Shown here one piece after another: positions 7,116 through 15,705 of a DNA stretch of 64,000 bases. Position 1 is the stretch's first letter. Each line of letters opens with the position of its first letter. Position numbers and translations under genes: made by a program. The stretch lies in contig CAYNPO010000003.1 of assembly GCA_964399165.1 (NCBI GenBank), positions 62,001 through 126,000 on the forward strand, written 5' to 3'. The notes below the pieces were generated by a model that saw nothing but the letters and a program-made list of their open reading frames with translations, was not told where the DNA came from and made no database searches. This DNA is from UBA6144 sp964399165 (GTDB lineage Bacteria; Bdellovibrionota; Bacteriovoracia; Bacteriovoracales; Bacteriovoracaceae).

Positions 7116-8435
7116 ATGTCGATCAAAGCCTACGCTCTCTTGCTTGCCCTCTTCGCCTCCGCCGTCCAGGCCCAGACGCCCAACGTGGTGTCTTGGGTTG
7201 TGGCCAACCGCACGGAGTTGGACGCCCTGGGCACTGAAGCCGCGCACGCCAAGATAAAGGCGTTCCTGGCGCCCAAGCTCGTGGGCAAGCGCTTCGTCCA
7301 CCTTGGTGAGCCCGACCACTACTACCACGAACGCTGGCCTTACCGGGCCATGGTCATCAAGGTGCTGATGGAGCTGGGCTACACCAACATCGTCAACGAG
7401 ATGGGCCGAGCCGACGGACAGAAAGTGGATGCGTACCTGGAAACGGGAGACATGGCCCACCTGAAGCGCGTTTGTCTCTACGGCGGCTGCTTCTCGCCCG
7501 TCTCCTACCGCATTCTGGGTACCGAGGAGATGATCTACTATAAAGGCCTTCGGGAAGCTGCCACTAAGTTGGGCGTGCGCCTGCGGCATTTCGGCTGGGA
7601 TTACGATACCCAGCCCTATGCCGGTTACGACGGCGTGAACGCCACCCTGGACGCCGCCTTGGGCCGGGGCGTGGACGCCCTCATTCAGCAACTCAAAGAG
7701 CAGCTGCGCCGGCGTCCTGGCGAAGCTGGCGAGGTGGAGGGGGACCGGGTCTTCGGGGCCCTAGTGACTCTCTCCCGCAATCGCGCCACCCTGGCCCCGG
7801 TCTTCGGCAAGGCCAACTACGAGGAACTCTACTGGGATATCCGGTCCCTCTCCGACAGCTTGCGGCTCATGGGCTTCGCCAAGGACGCCTACACCCGCGC
7901 CGTGAACAACCCCGCCGACCAACAGGCGAAGAAAGAGTACTTCCAGCACTTCATTTTGCGGGAGCCCACCGGGTTCGACCGACTCCGCCATATCGTCGCT
8001 ACCCAACCCAAGAGCGCCAAGTTCATCCTGTTGGGCCACAACAATCATGTGGCCACCCACAACGCCCGTACCACCATCAGTTACGCTGGTATCGTGGAGG
8101 ACCAGCCCATGTGGCGCTCCATCGGTGAAATGGTGGCCCTGAACTTCCCAGGTGAGACCTTCACCATCTGGAAAGGGATCGGCCAAGGCGAAGCCGGGGA
8201 CCTGGACTCAGGCGTGCGCACCTACGGGCCCTTGGCCGGTACCCTTGAGGCTTCTTTCGTGCCGGTTTCCCCCACGCCTTGGATCGTTTCCCTGGAAGGT
8301 GACATCCCGCTGCCCGCTTCCACGGTGTACAGCGCGCAGTTTAAGGACTTGGAGCGTGGCGATCTCAAAAAATCCGCCGAGGCCTACTTCTTCCTGCCTC
8401 GGTCGACCCAGATGGTGCGCCAGACGGTGGATTAA
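7116..8435 (+). CDS. secreted erythromycin-esterase-like protein
   Basis: The 439-residue product starts at the ATG after CCGAGG, giving a clean signal peptide (1-19, cleavage after VQA). The erythromycin esterase/EreA-like fold is indicated by LGEPDHYYHE (Glu65 and His68, matching the E-x2-H pair of Ere enzymes), Glu95 in NEMG about 27 residues later, and HNNHVA in the second half, equivalent to the AHNxHv motif. Many members of this superfamily do not act on macrolides and have unknown substrates; a periplasmic hydrolase is the safest statement. An in-frame ATG 33 bases upstream would extend it but spoils the signal peptide. Confidence 0.75.
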   Translation: MSIKAYALLLALFASAVQAQTPNVVSWVVANRTELDALGTEAAHAKIKAFLAPKLVGKRFVHLGEPDHYYHERWPYRAMVIKVLMELGYTNIVNEMGRADGQKVDAYLETGDMAHLKRVCLYGGCFSPVSYRILGTEEMIYYKGLREAATKLGVRLRHFGWDYDTQPYAGYDGVNATLDAALGRGVDALIQQLKEQLRRRPGEAGEVEGDRVFGALVTLSRNRATLAPVFGKANYEELYWDIRSLSDSLRLMGFAKDAYTRAVNNPADQQAKKEYFQHFILREPTGFDRLRHIVATQPKSAKFILLGHNNHVATHNARTTISYAGIVEDQPMWRSIGEMVALNFPGETFTIWKGIGQGEAGDLDSGVRTYGPLAGTLEASFVPVSPTPWIVSLEGDIPLPASTVYSAQFKDLERGDLKKSAEAYFFLPRSTQMVRQTVD

Positions 8436-8523
8436 CGTTTCGTGCGCTCCGGGATCGAGTAGGACCGCGGGAGTCCAGGCTTCCGCCGAGGACTCCGCCA
8501 CCGGGTCGGAGCCAGAAAGTGCA

Positions 8524-9087
8524 ATGGCGGAAGTTCCTGAAGTGGCGCCAGTGGTGGAGGAGGAAGACGACGCTTGCGTGGTAGAAACTCCAGCAGACCG
8601 CTCCATGGCAGACATTCCCGCTGATCAGCGCCCGGCCCTCATCGCCGAGGTTGAACGTCAGTCCAACGGCACCTCCCTTTACCGTCCGATCATGTCCTAC
8701 CTCCAGGGCCGCGGCTACCGCGTGCGGGAAGTGCCCCGTGAGCGCGCCCAACAATGGCGCTCCCTGAACATCTCCACCCGCCGGGCCACCATGGACGTCG
8801 CCAGCTTCGAGGGCCTGCGTTTCATCGGGGGCTATTCCTCCCTGCTGTTCACCACGCTCATGTGCGAGATGCGCACGGCGAGTCTGCGTCTCAATAACCG
8901 CACCATGGGTGGCACGACCTATAGTTGCTCCGCCAGCATCCCCGTCATTGCCGTCGTCAACGGCCAGGTGGTGGGCAATGGCATCTCCGGCCCGGTCCGG
9001 AACGCTCAGCGCTTCCCAGACATGAATTCTGCCCGGGCGGACATTTTCCGCCAGCTGGACCGATACTTTCCACCCTGCCAGCGCTGA
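8524..9087 (+). CDS. hypothetical protein, acidic N-terminus
   Basis: This 187-residue protein starts at the first ATG of a frame that is also open upstream into the preceding gene. The N-terminus (about 35 residues) is acidic and low complexity (VEEEDDACVVE); the remainder is a globular domain with MRTASLRLNN and a C-terminal region ending RYFPPCQR. It has several cysteines but no signal peptide, unlike most orphan proteins nearby, so either the start lies elsewhere or the export signal was lost. No ribosome site is obvious at 8524. A good terminator follows. Confidence 0.55.
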   Translation: MAEVPEVAPVVEEEDDACVVETPADRSMADIPADQRPALIAEVERQSNGTSLYRPIMSYLQGRGYRVREVPRERAQQWRSLNISTRRATMDVASFEGLRFIGGYSSLLFTTLMCEMRTASLRLNNRTMGGTTYSCSASIPVIAVVNGQVVGNGISGPVRNAQRFPDMNSARADIFRQLDRYFPPCQR

Positions 9088-9105
9088 AAGGCATCCGGAT
9101 ACAAG

Positions 9106-9128
9106 AGGCCACCATACGGTGGCCTTTT
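9106..9128 (+). terminator. rho-independent terminator
   Basis: AGGCCACC-ATAC-GGTGGCCT forms an 8-bp stem followed by TTTT, 18 bases after the preceding stop. It slightly overlaps the 3' end of the leftward VF530 gene. Confidence 0.85.
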
Positions 9129-9355
9129 CATTTCGCTTCCTGCCGCCGGTAGGAGAGGTAGAGCTCTTCCACTGTGGTGCGCGCCCAGGGCGTCTTGCGC
9201 AGAAACGCCAAGCTGGATTTCACGCTGGGGTCATACTGAAAGCAGCGGATGTTCACCATGTCGCCCAGGGCCTCCCAGCCGTAATGGGCGTGCAGCTCAG
9301 TCACGATGGACTCGAGGGTCTTGCCGTGGAGAGGATCCCCGGAACCCGCGTTCAA
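9128..9355 (-). CDS. VF530-family (DUF2132) small DNA-binding protein
   Basis: This 75-residue protein matches the VF530 family along its whole length: PLHGKTLESIVTEL, HYGWEALGDMVNIRCF, DPSVKSSLAFLRKTPWAR. The family has a helical fold thought to bind DNA and is common in proteobacteria; its physiological role is unknown. The start is a TTG whose bases overlap the stop of the upstream RRM gene (TTGA), so translation is coupled. A longer open frame continues upstream but is the shadow of that RRM gene. Confidence 0.88.
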   Translation of the reverse strand: MNAGSGDPLHGKTLESIVTELHAHYGWEALGDMVNIRCFQYDPSVKSSLAFLRKTPWARTTVEELYLSYRRQEAK

Positions 9356-9834
9356 GCGCCGGTGACGGGCATGCGGCCCTTGCGCGCCAGGTACTCGTTG
9401 AGCTTGTGCAGGTTCCCCACGCGCTTGTTCTTGGGGGGAGGGGCCACGTCCCGGGGGACTTTGCGCTTGTCTTCGCGTTTGGGCTCGCGCTCTTCGGCCA
9501 CGGGCATGAGCGCGCGCTTCTGGGGGATGGCGGGGGCGGCCTTGAGGGTGCGCCCGTCGATGACCTGGTTGTTGAGGCCCTGCATGGCCTTGCGGGCCTC
9601 CTCGGGCGAGCCCATCTCCACGAAGGCCATGCCCTGGGACTCTTGGGTCACGGGGTCCACCAGCACCTTCACGTAACCCACCTGCCCGTAGGGCTCGCAC
9701 AGGCGGCGTACACCGGCCCGGTCCCGGCGGTAGCTGAGGTTTCTCAGGTACACCATGCGACGGTTTTTCTCGGCGTCGGCAGGGGCCACCACTTTGTAGG
9801 CGGGCTTGGGTCTGTTTTCAGGAGTGGAACGCAT
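9352..9834 (-). CDS. RRM-domain RNA-binding protein
   Basis: This 160-residue protein has one RNA recognition motif at about residues 25-100, with RNP2 as MVYLRNLS and RNP1 as QGMAFVEM, followed by a basic, proline-rich tail (KREDKRKVPRD, PPPKNKR) likely to add nonspecific RNA contacts. Bacterial RRM proteins are single-domain RNA binders, often cold-regulated in cyanobacteria. The ATG at 9834 is used; another in-frame ATG 39 bases further upstream cannot be excluded. It is translationally coupled to VF530, pairing a predicted RNA binder with a predicted DNA binder. Confidence 0.82.
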   Translation of the reverse strand: MRSTPENRPKPAYKVVAPADAEKNRRMVYLRNLSYRRDRAGVRRLCEPYGQVGYVKVLVDPVTQESQGMAFVEMGSPEEARKAMQGLNNQVIDGRTLKAAPAIPQKRALMPVAEEREPKREDKRKVPRDVAPPPKNKRVGNLHKLNEYLARKGRMPVTGA

Positions 9835-9911
9835 GGAGTGGCCTTGGATAGAATGAAGCTGCTCTCTTAGCATAGCGTCATTGACCTTGGCCAGACCGCT
9901 TTCCCCGCGGG

Positions 9912-11324
9912 TTAGGGCGCGGGGGCGAAACCAATGGGCGCGGCGGTGGGCTCCAACGGCAGCTTGAAGCCACCACTCCTGTCAAACACCCGGAAAGGCA
10001 CCCAATGGGTTTTACCGTAGGCCTCCAGCTTGAAGAGGTAGCCGTAGAAGGGAATGCGGTGGAGGGGCCAGCGGTTGGGACCGTAGATGAGGACGCTTTC
10101 GTCGCCTTCGCGGGTGATGCTCATTCGGCCATACCCGCAGTGCTCGAAGGACCCGGTGGGCGCAAGCGCTTGGGCCCCGCCTTCCAGGGCCGAGTCCTCA
10201 GCGGGACCCAGCTGCGTTTCGAGCATGACGGGGTCCAAGGGGGGCACCTCGGTTCCCAGGATGTGCGCATACACGTCCGCCGCCACCAAGTCGGGCAGCT
10301 TCGTCAGGTGCTGGTTGCTGATGGCCACCACCCCGAGGTTTTTTTCCGGCATGAAAGAGACGTAGGCGCGGTACCCATCCGCGCTGCCAGGGTGGAAAAT
10401 CAGCGTGCTTCCCTGGAACTGCTCCACGAACCATCCCAGTCCGTAGGTCTGTCCGGGTTTGGGATGGGAGTGGGGGGCGTAGAGCGAGCGCATGTCCTCC
10501 GGAGACAGGAGCTCCCGCCCCCGCGGCGTGGTCCCCGCGGCCAGATGGGTGAGCACCCACTGGGCCAGGTCCTCGACGGTGGAAACGATGCCTCCGGCAG
10601 GGGCGATGTTGGTGTGGTCTTTGTAGGGGAGGAGGCGTTGGCCGGCGTAAGGGCGGGCGAAGTCGGTGGTGAAATCCGGCGCAGGCGCAAAGCCGGTGTC
10701 TGGCATGCCCACGGCGTCGAAGATGTGGGCCTGGAGGAAGCTCTCGTAGCTCTGGCCCGTGGCCGCTTCCAGCGCCATACCGGCGGCAGTGTAGAGCAGG
10801 TTGTTGTAGACGTAGCCGCGGCGGAAGGCGGGCGGGTTTTTGCGCGCCAGCGGCAGGCACGCGATGCGGGAGACCAGCTCGGCGCGCCCCATGCCCGAGA
10901 GGTACCAGAGGGAGTCGTGGCGGGGCAGGCCCACCCGGTGGGAAAGGAGGTCGTAGAGATTCGCCTGGGCGGAAACCTCCCGGTCCCGGACGCCGAAGCC
11001 GGGCAGGAGTCTTTGCACGGGTTCCGCCATGTTCAAAAGACCCCGGGCCTCGACCTGCTTGAGCGCGAGCGCGGTGAAGGCCTTGGTAGTGGAGCCCACC
11101 AAGAAGCGCGTGCGGGCCGTGATGGGGCGGTTCGCCGCCTGGTCGCGCAGCCCGAATCCGCCGCTGAAGACCAGCTTGCCGTCTTGAACCACGGCGATGG
11201 CCAGGCCGGCCTGGGGCTCGGGGCGGTGCTTACGCCAAGAAGTCTCCACGCGCTCGGCCAGGGGGGAGGAGGCGAAGGCCAGCCCCGAGAGGGCCAGGAC
11301 GAGAACGGTAAAAAGAGTTTTCAT
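9912..11324 (-). CDS. secreted beta-lactamase-family serine hydrolase
   Basis: This 470-residue protein has a signal peptide (1-19) and a penicillin-binding/class C beta-lactamase-like domain. Catalytic motifs are SxxK (Ser78, Lys81), YxN (Tyr173, Asn175) and a third box HPGSADG in place of KTG. After about residue 360 there is a C-terminal DUF3471-like beta domain. Such proteins are usually D-aminopeptidases or esterases, not antibiotic-resistance enzymes. TAGGT precedes the chosen ATG; an upstream ATG would spoil the signal peptide. Confidence 0.85.
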   Translation of the reverse strand: MKTLFTVLVLALSGLAFASSPLAERVETSWRKHRPEPQAGLAIAVVQDGKLVFSGGFGLRDQAANRPITARTRFLVGSTTKAFTALALKQVEARGLLNMAEPVQRLLPGFGVRDREVSAQANLYDLLSHRVGLPRHDSLWYLSGMGRAELVSRIACLPLARKNPPAFRRGYVYNNLLYTAAGMALEAATGQSYESFLQAHIFDAVGMPDTGFAPAPDFTTDFARPYAGQRLLPYKDHTNIAPAGGIVSTVEDLAQWVLTHLAAGTTPRGRELLSPEDMRSLYAPHSHPKPGQTYGLGWFVEQFQGSTLIFHPGSADGYRAYVSFMPEKNLGVVAISNQHLTKLPDLVAADVYAHILGTEVPPLDPVMLETQLGPAEDSALEGGAQALAPTGSFEHCGYGRMSITREGDESVLIYGPNRWPLHRIPFYGYLFKLEAYGKTHWVPFRVFDRSGGFKLPLEPTAAPIGFAPAP

Positions 11325-11484
11325 GGACCTACGGTAGGCAAGGCCGGGGGACTTCCGCAACTAAAGGCTAGAGTAAGGACTCCTTGAAAAGGGCATATGT
11401 CCGGGCGCGTAAGTTTTACCTCTCTCCGGCAGTCGGACGCCTTTCTGTGGCAAAGTGCTCTCCCAACCCTAACCAGGACCTCAG

Positions 11485-12030
11485 ATGAAGCGCTTCACCG
11501 CCTGCCTACTGGCCTTGACCATCACTCCGGCCTTCGCTGCTTCTCTTCAGGATTGCGAAGAAAAAATCGTGGAACTCCTCGCGGCCCATCCCACCACCGA
11601 CGTGCGTTTGGTGGAGGGCGGCCAGGCCCTGGCACGGGTGGACAGCTTTCACTTGAAGGCAGACAAAAGTTGCGGTGTGGAGCTGGCCGAGAACGCCCAG
11701 GGCAAGTTCCTCACGGTGTCCCTGTTCCATCCAGCCGCCCCCGGTGCGGGCAACGCCCTGGAGCAGAAGAAGTTCGAGACCATCATCCTCAACGGCGACG
11801 ACCCCACCTTCACCGACCGCCGCGTGAAGGCCGTGGTGAATTGCAGCATGACCGCCGACTCGGTGGAGTACGTGACCCGTGTGCCGGTGCTCACCGACGG
11901 CGTGCGCACCCCCTGGGTCATCGAGCGGTTGAACATCCGGAAAAGCGCCGCTGGCCTCAACGTGCGCTTGCGCGCCAGCGTGACCCCCATCAACGGGGTC
12001 TTCCGCAGCATTAGCGCCTGCAACTTGTGA
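11485..12030 (+). CDS. secreted protein, unknown
   Basis: This 181-residue protein has a signal peptide (1-18, AFAA). The mature protein has four cysteines (DCEE, SCGVE, NCSM, ACNL) that could make two disulphides, and a strand-rich body. AGGACC precedes the ATG. It sits eight bases before another small secreted cysteine protein, forming a two-gene unit. No known family. Confidence 0.7.
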   Translation: MKRFTACLLALTITPAFAASLQDCEEKIVELLAAHPTTDVRLVEGGQALARVDSFHLKADKSCGVELAENAQGKFLTVSLFHPAAPGAGNALEQKKFETIILNGDDPTFTDRRVKAVVNCSMTADSVEYVTRVPVLTDGVRTPWVIERLNIRKSAAGLNVRLRASVTPINGVFRSISACNL

Positions 12031-12038
12031 GGGGAAAC

Positions 12039-12350
12039 ATGTTCAAACGATTTTTGGCCCTGACTTGCCTCGTGACCTGCCTGGCGGCCAGCGCCCAGGA
12101 AACCGTGCCCGTGGTGGGAGAAGACCGGGACCGCGAGTCCCGCTGCGATTCCTCCTGCCATCGGGAACTCCAGCGGCGAACCGAGCGCCGCGCTGAGCGG
12201 GAGGCCCGCTCCGAATGCCGCCGCCTTCTCGGCGTCGCCCAGGGCCTGCCCCGCTGCCGGACCAGCTGCTTCCCGTTCCGTGTCCCCACGGGGGAAACGC
12301 GCAACGTCTCCTGCAGGTCAGAATGCGAGATGACCTGCTACCTGCACTGA
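12039..12350 (+). CDS. small secreted cysteine- and arginine-rich protein
   Basis: This 103-residue protein has a signal peptide (1-20) and a strongly basic helical middle (RRTERRAEREARSECRR) flanked by cysteine pairs (CDSSC, CRTSC, CRSECEMTC). Even cysteine number and paired spacing suggest a disulphide-stabilised helical hairpin. The ATG at 12039 follows GAGGGG; a GTG at 12027 overlapping the previous stop is the alternative. Function unknown; a cationic secreted peptide is possible but speculative. Confidence 0.65.
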   Translation: MFKRFLALTCLVTCLAASAQETVPVVGEDRDRESRCDSSCHRELQRRTERRAEREARSECRRLLGVAQGLPRCRTSCFPFRVPTGETRNVSCRSECEMTCYLH

Positions 12351-12521
12351 GCTGCCCTCACCATATAGAGTGATCATTCAAGCAGGGTAGTTTTTCCCCG
12401 TTACATTCCTATGCAACGGTTTGCACGCACAATCTCCCGAAGCTTTCCCCCAACCGATGGTCAGCCCTCTCCTGAGATGCCACAACCGCCCCACCATCCA
12501 CCGCATCCTTTGGAGGCTTCC

Positions 12522-13145
12522 ATGAAATGCACCGTCGGCCTGTTCATGCTTTGTATCCCCGCGCTCAGCGCCTTCGCAGGCGTGCCGTGCGAAGATGAGT
12601 TCCGCGCCAGTTTCACGAAGTTCGTCTCCCGCTGGACCGATGACGGCCCGATGTTCGACACCCGCATGGGCACCAAAACCGTCGGCGACAAGGTCGTGGG
12701 CGCGTACTCGGCCAAGCACATTAGCGCGAGCCAGGGTTGGAAAAAGTACGTCGCGGCCTATGAGGAACGTGATCCCCGCACCTGTGCCCTTTTGGGCAAG
12801 AGCGTGAAGTCCATCGACAGCACCAGCTTCACCAACCAACTGGCCGATTGGATGGAACGGGCCTCACAGACCCCCACCAACTGTTTCGCGAGTTCGGCCT
12901 ACCTGTTGGCAAATGAAATTAAGATGTCAGGGCAACGACTGGTGGAGCTGGAAGACTGCGACACGGTCCTTGGAACCCCGGATGATGTAATGGGCCTCCT
13001 CACGCAGTTCCGCTTGGCCAATAATGGAGAATCGGGCGTGCGCAGCTTCGTCAACGTCGACCTGCGCACCGGCGAGTATCGAGACCCCCAATGTCCGGTA
13101 CTAACGCGGGAGACGGTGGAAACGTTTCCTATGGCCCACCCCTAG
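12522..13145 (+). CDS. secreted protein, unknown
   Basis: This 207-residue protein starts at the ATG following TTGGAGG. Signal peptide 1-20 (AFAG). The mature protein has paired cysteines (PCEDE, TCALL, NCFA, DCD, QCP) and no recognisable domain. An in-frame ATG 111 bases upstream has no ribosome site and adds a proline-rich, non-signal stretch, so it is rejected. Confidence 0.7.
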   Translation: MKCTVGLFMLCIPALSAFAGVPCEDEFRASFTKFVSRWTDDGPMFDTRMGTKTVGDKVVGAYSAKHISASQGWKKYVAAYEERDPRTCALLGKSVKSIDSTSFTNQLADWMERASQTPTNCFASSAYLLANEIKMSGQRLVELEDCDTVLGTPDDVMGLLTQFRLANNGESGVRSFVNVDLRTGEYRDPQCPVLTRETVETFPMAHP

Positions 13146-13236
13146 TCTTGACGTGATCCTTACAGGCGGGGGTTGAGATCCTACCACGAGGCTGCTATAC
13201 CGGTGGCCCCATAGGACACGCATCAAAAGGAAGCCC

Positions 13237-13983
13237 ATGAGACGCGCGCTGTTCGGCCTTGCCGCCCTCCTTTCCCTGTCCGCCCACGCCGGCGAGCTGG
13301 TGAGTACCTTCAACTTCAGCTTCAACCTGCGCGAGCACAGCTTCACGACCCCCGTCTCCGGAGGTGAGCGCTTCGAGGTCAGCTACATTTTGACTCCCCT
13401 GGAACTGTCTTTCGACTACCGCGACCTGCGCACGGCCGAAGGCGCCCGGTGCGCCGAGTGGACGGTGCCCGGCACGAGTCCGGATGATCCTGGCGTGTGC
13501 GGCCGCGAGGTCGCTGACGGCTGGCGCTTGAGCTTCGAGGGCGGAGAACGTGACGTGTACGCCGTACGACGAGTGGTCCGCAACCGGCTCACCGGCGAGC
13601 GTACTGTCACCGAGCTTCCCCGCATGAAGGCCTACTTCACCGTAGACAATGTCCGGCGCCTTCGCACCGCCAATGTGCCCGCCAGCGTGAACCTGGTGGG
13701 GTATGTGAACAGTGGGTCCTTCGGGTGCGCCGTCCGCCCTGCGGCTTCCACACGCATGAACAACAGGCGCGTGGACGTGGCGGTGTGTGAACACTTCCGC
13801 CAGCGCATCGACGTCACCCTGGACGCCGAAGGCGCGCAAGTGAACAATGCCCCCCTTGCAGCCGAGGCCAGGATCTACGTGACATGGCAGGACCGGGACA
13901 TCCACGGGCGCGACCTTTCCCGTCCGCTGTTTAACACCGAGCCACTGACCCAGCTAAGTTTCGGGCCCTTGCGGGAAAACTGA
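13237..13983 (+). CDS. secreted protein, unknown
   Basis: This 248-residue protein has a signal peptide (1-18, AHAG) and a beta-rich mature domain with cysteines in RCAEW, VCGRE, GCAVR and VCEHF. The sequence alternates strands of the kind seen in periplasmic or surface beta-sandwich proteins. AAGGAAG precedes the ATG and a strong terminator follows immediately, so it is monocistronic. No family recognised. Confidence 0.7.
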   Translation: MRRALFGLAALLSLSAHAGELVSTFNFSFNLREHSFTTPVSGGERFEVSYILTPLELSFDYRDLRTAEGARCAEWTVPGTSPDDPGVCGREVADGWRLSFEGGERDVYAVRRVVRNRLTGERTVTELPRMKAYFTVDNVRRLRTANVPASVNLVGYVNSGSFGCAVRPAASTRMNNRRVDVAVCEHFRQRIDVTLDAEGAQVNNAPLAAEARIYVTWQDRDIHGRDLSRPLFNTEPLTQLSFGPLREN

Positions 13984-13989
13984 AAGATG

Positions 13990-14015
13990 AAAAAGCCACC
14001 TCGGGGTGGCTTTTT
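13990..14015 (+). terminator. rho-independent terminator
   Basis: AAAAAGCCACC-TCGG-GGTGGCTTTTT: an 11-bp stem with a stable tetraloop and T-tract starting six bases after the preceding stop. The A-rich left arm would let it work on the opposite strand too. Confidence 0.92.
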
Positions 14016-14095
14016 CGTTGCTGGCGCGGAGCGCATTGGGTTGAGGGATGAGGGTGCCTTAGTTAAGCTTTGTCACCCCCTTTACTGGAGAAGCC

Positions 14096-15094
14096 ATGCG
14101 CCAGCTGATTCTTTTCTTCATCGCCGTTTTGACGACCGGGCAGGCCGTCAGCATGGGCAGCGACCGCCCCCGGTACCAAACCACCGACCACAGCAACAAA
14201 ACCTCCCTCACGTTCTTGGTCTTCGGGGACTTCGGGCATGGCAACGCGGAACAGACCGCCCTGGGCGCCGTCATGCACCGGGTTTGCCAGGCCCGCGGAT
14301 GCGACATGGCGGTCACCACCGGCGACAACATTTATCCGGCTGGAGTGCTGCTCTCCAGCGACTCCAAGTTTGAGCGGCTCTTCGAAATACCTTATCAGGC
14401 CTTTGGTCGCTTCGATTTTTGGATGATTCTGGGCAACCACGATCACCGGGGTAACGGCAACGCCCAGGTGTCCTATACCAACCAGAGCACCCGCTGGCGC
14501 ATGCCCTCCGCCGACTATGCCGTTCCCAAGCTCCCGGGCTGGATGCACATCTACGCCTTGGACACGTACCCCATCGAGAACCGTGGATGGCAGTACCGTA
14601 ACTGGGGCGACCAGTTAGTTCGCGCGCGCAACCACCTGTGCCAACGTACGGGGTGGAAGATCCTGGTGGGCCATCACCCGGTTTTCTCCGCCGGACGGGG
14701 CCCCAATCCGCAGATGCAGGAGAGCCTGCTCCCCGTCATCCGAGATTGTGGGGTGCAAGTGTACCTGGCCGGGCATGACCACCATCTAGAGCACGCCACC
14801 CTCCACAATCCGTCTTTCGAGCAAGTCATCCAGGGCGCGGGAGGAGAGTTCCGCACCTTTCCCAATCCCAATCCCCACGCCCAGAGTGATGCTGACCGTA
14901 CCCTGCGCTTTGTGGCCGGTGCCTTGGGGTTTGGGGTGGCCGTGGTCACTCCCCATAGCTTCAAAATGGATTACTACGACAAGGATGGAAACATCCGGCA
15001 CAGCTTCACCCGCGAGCGAAGCGGTGTCCGCCCGGGATCGCCCCAGACGGGGGATTCCACTCAGGAACCCCTGCGTCCGCGCCGGGTGCGCTGA
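14096..15094 (+). CDS. secreted metallophosphoesterase, purple acid phosphatase type 5-like
   Basis: This 332-residue protein has a signal peptide (1-18) and the full calcineurin-like motif set: GDFG (44-47), GDNIYP, GNHDH, GHHP and AGHDHH, supplying the two-metal centre. The order and spacing, with NIYPAG after GDN, resemble tartrate-resistant (type 5) acid phosphatases. It should release phosphate from organic esters in the periplasm or outside the cell. GGAG precedes the ATG. It stands alone. Confidence 0.87.
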   Translation: MRQLILFFIAVLTTGQAVSMGSDRPRYQTTDHSNKTSLTFLVFGDFGHGNAEQTALGAVMHRVCQARGCDMAVTTGDNIYPAGVLLSSDSKFERLFEIPYQAFGRFDFWMILGNHDHRGNGNAQVSYTNQSTRWRMPSADYAVPKLPGWMHIYALDTYPIENRGWQYRNWGDQLVRARNHLCQRTGWKILVGHHPVFSAGRGPNPQMQESLLPVIRDCGVQVYLAGHDHHLEHATLHNPSFEQVIQGAGGEFRTFPNPNPHAQSDADRTLRFVAGALGFGVAVVTPHSFKMDYYDKDGNIRHSFTRERSGVRPGSPQTGDSTQEPLRPRRVR

Positions 15095-15183
15095 ACTTGT
15101 CTTAGACGCCCCCATGCCCAACTCCCCGTCCGCCCGCCCCCGGCACGGGAGGCATATCCTTTGGTGGCAACCAAGGAGGAGGC

Positions 15184-15630
15184 ATGAAGAAGGCCAGGGA
15201 CATCATGACGGAAAACCCCGTTTGCTGCACGCCCGGAACAACGCTTGAGGAGGCCGCCCGGCTCATGCTCCATCACGACGTGGGGGAAATTCCCGTGGTG
15301 GAGGATGATTCCGAGCGCTCGTTGGTCGGCGTGATCACCGACCGCGACATCACGTGCCGGGTGGTGGCCCTGGGGCGCAACCCCCTCGAGATGAAGGTGG
15401 TGGACTGCATGAGCGCCCCCGCCATCAGCGTATTCCCGGACTCCACCCTCGAGTGGGCCTCGGAAGTCATGCAGGCCAACCAGATTCGGCGGGTGCCCGT
15501 GGCCGAACGCAATGGTAGATGCGTGGGAATCATTTCGTTGGCCGACATTGCCCGAGAGGAGTCTCCCCGCATGTCGGGAGAAATCGTCCGGGAAGTGACA
15601 CGTCCCGAGGGGCCTAGCCTGGTTTCCTGA
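15184..15630 (+). CDS. tandem CBS-domain protein
   Basis: This 148-residue protein consists of two CBS repeats (about 8-65 and 73-130), each with the characteristic VGVITDRDI or VGIISLADIA end. Free-standing CBS pairs bind adenine nucleotides and act as energy-state sensors. Very strong ribosome site AGGAGGAGG. It is followed after 75 bases by a hybrid histidine kinase; co-regulation is possible but not shown. Confidence 0.9.
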   Translation: MKKARDIMTENPVCCTPGTTLEEAARLMLHHDVGEIPVVEDDSERSLVGVITDRDITCRVVALGRNPLEMKVVDCMSAPAISVFPDSTLEWASEVMQANQIRRVPVAERNGRCVGIISLADIAREESPRMSGEIVREVTRPEGPSLVS

Positions 15631-15705
15631 TGGATCTTCAGGGGGAAAGGGGTGCCATACGCCGCCCAGCGGTGTATATAGGTGGTAACCTTGGATGGAA
15701 CCACC

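Noticed and set aside
9128..9700. Long version of the VF530 gene
   Set aside because: The N-terminal part is an Arg/Pro/Gly shadow of the RRM gene; the family begins at the TTG.
10005..11387. 460-codon rightward open frame
   Set aside because: Antisense to the beta-lactamase-fold hydrolase, which carries SxxK and YxN motifs.
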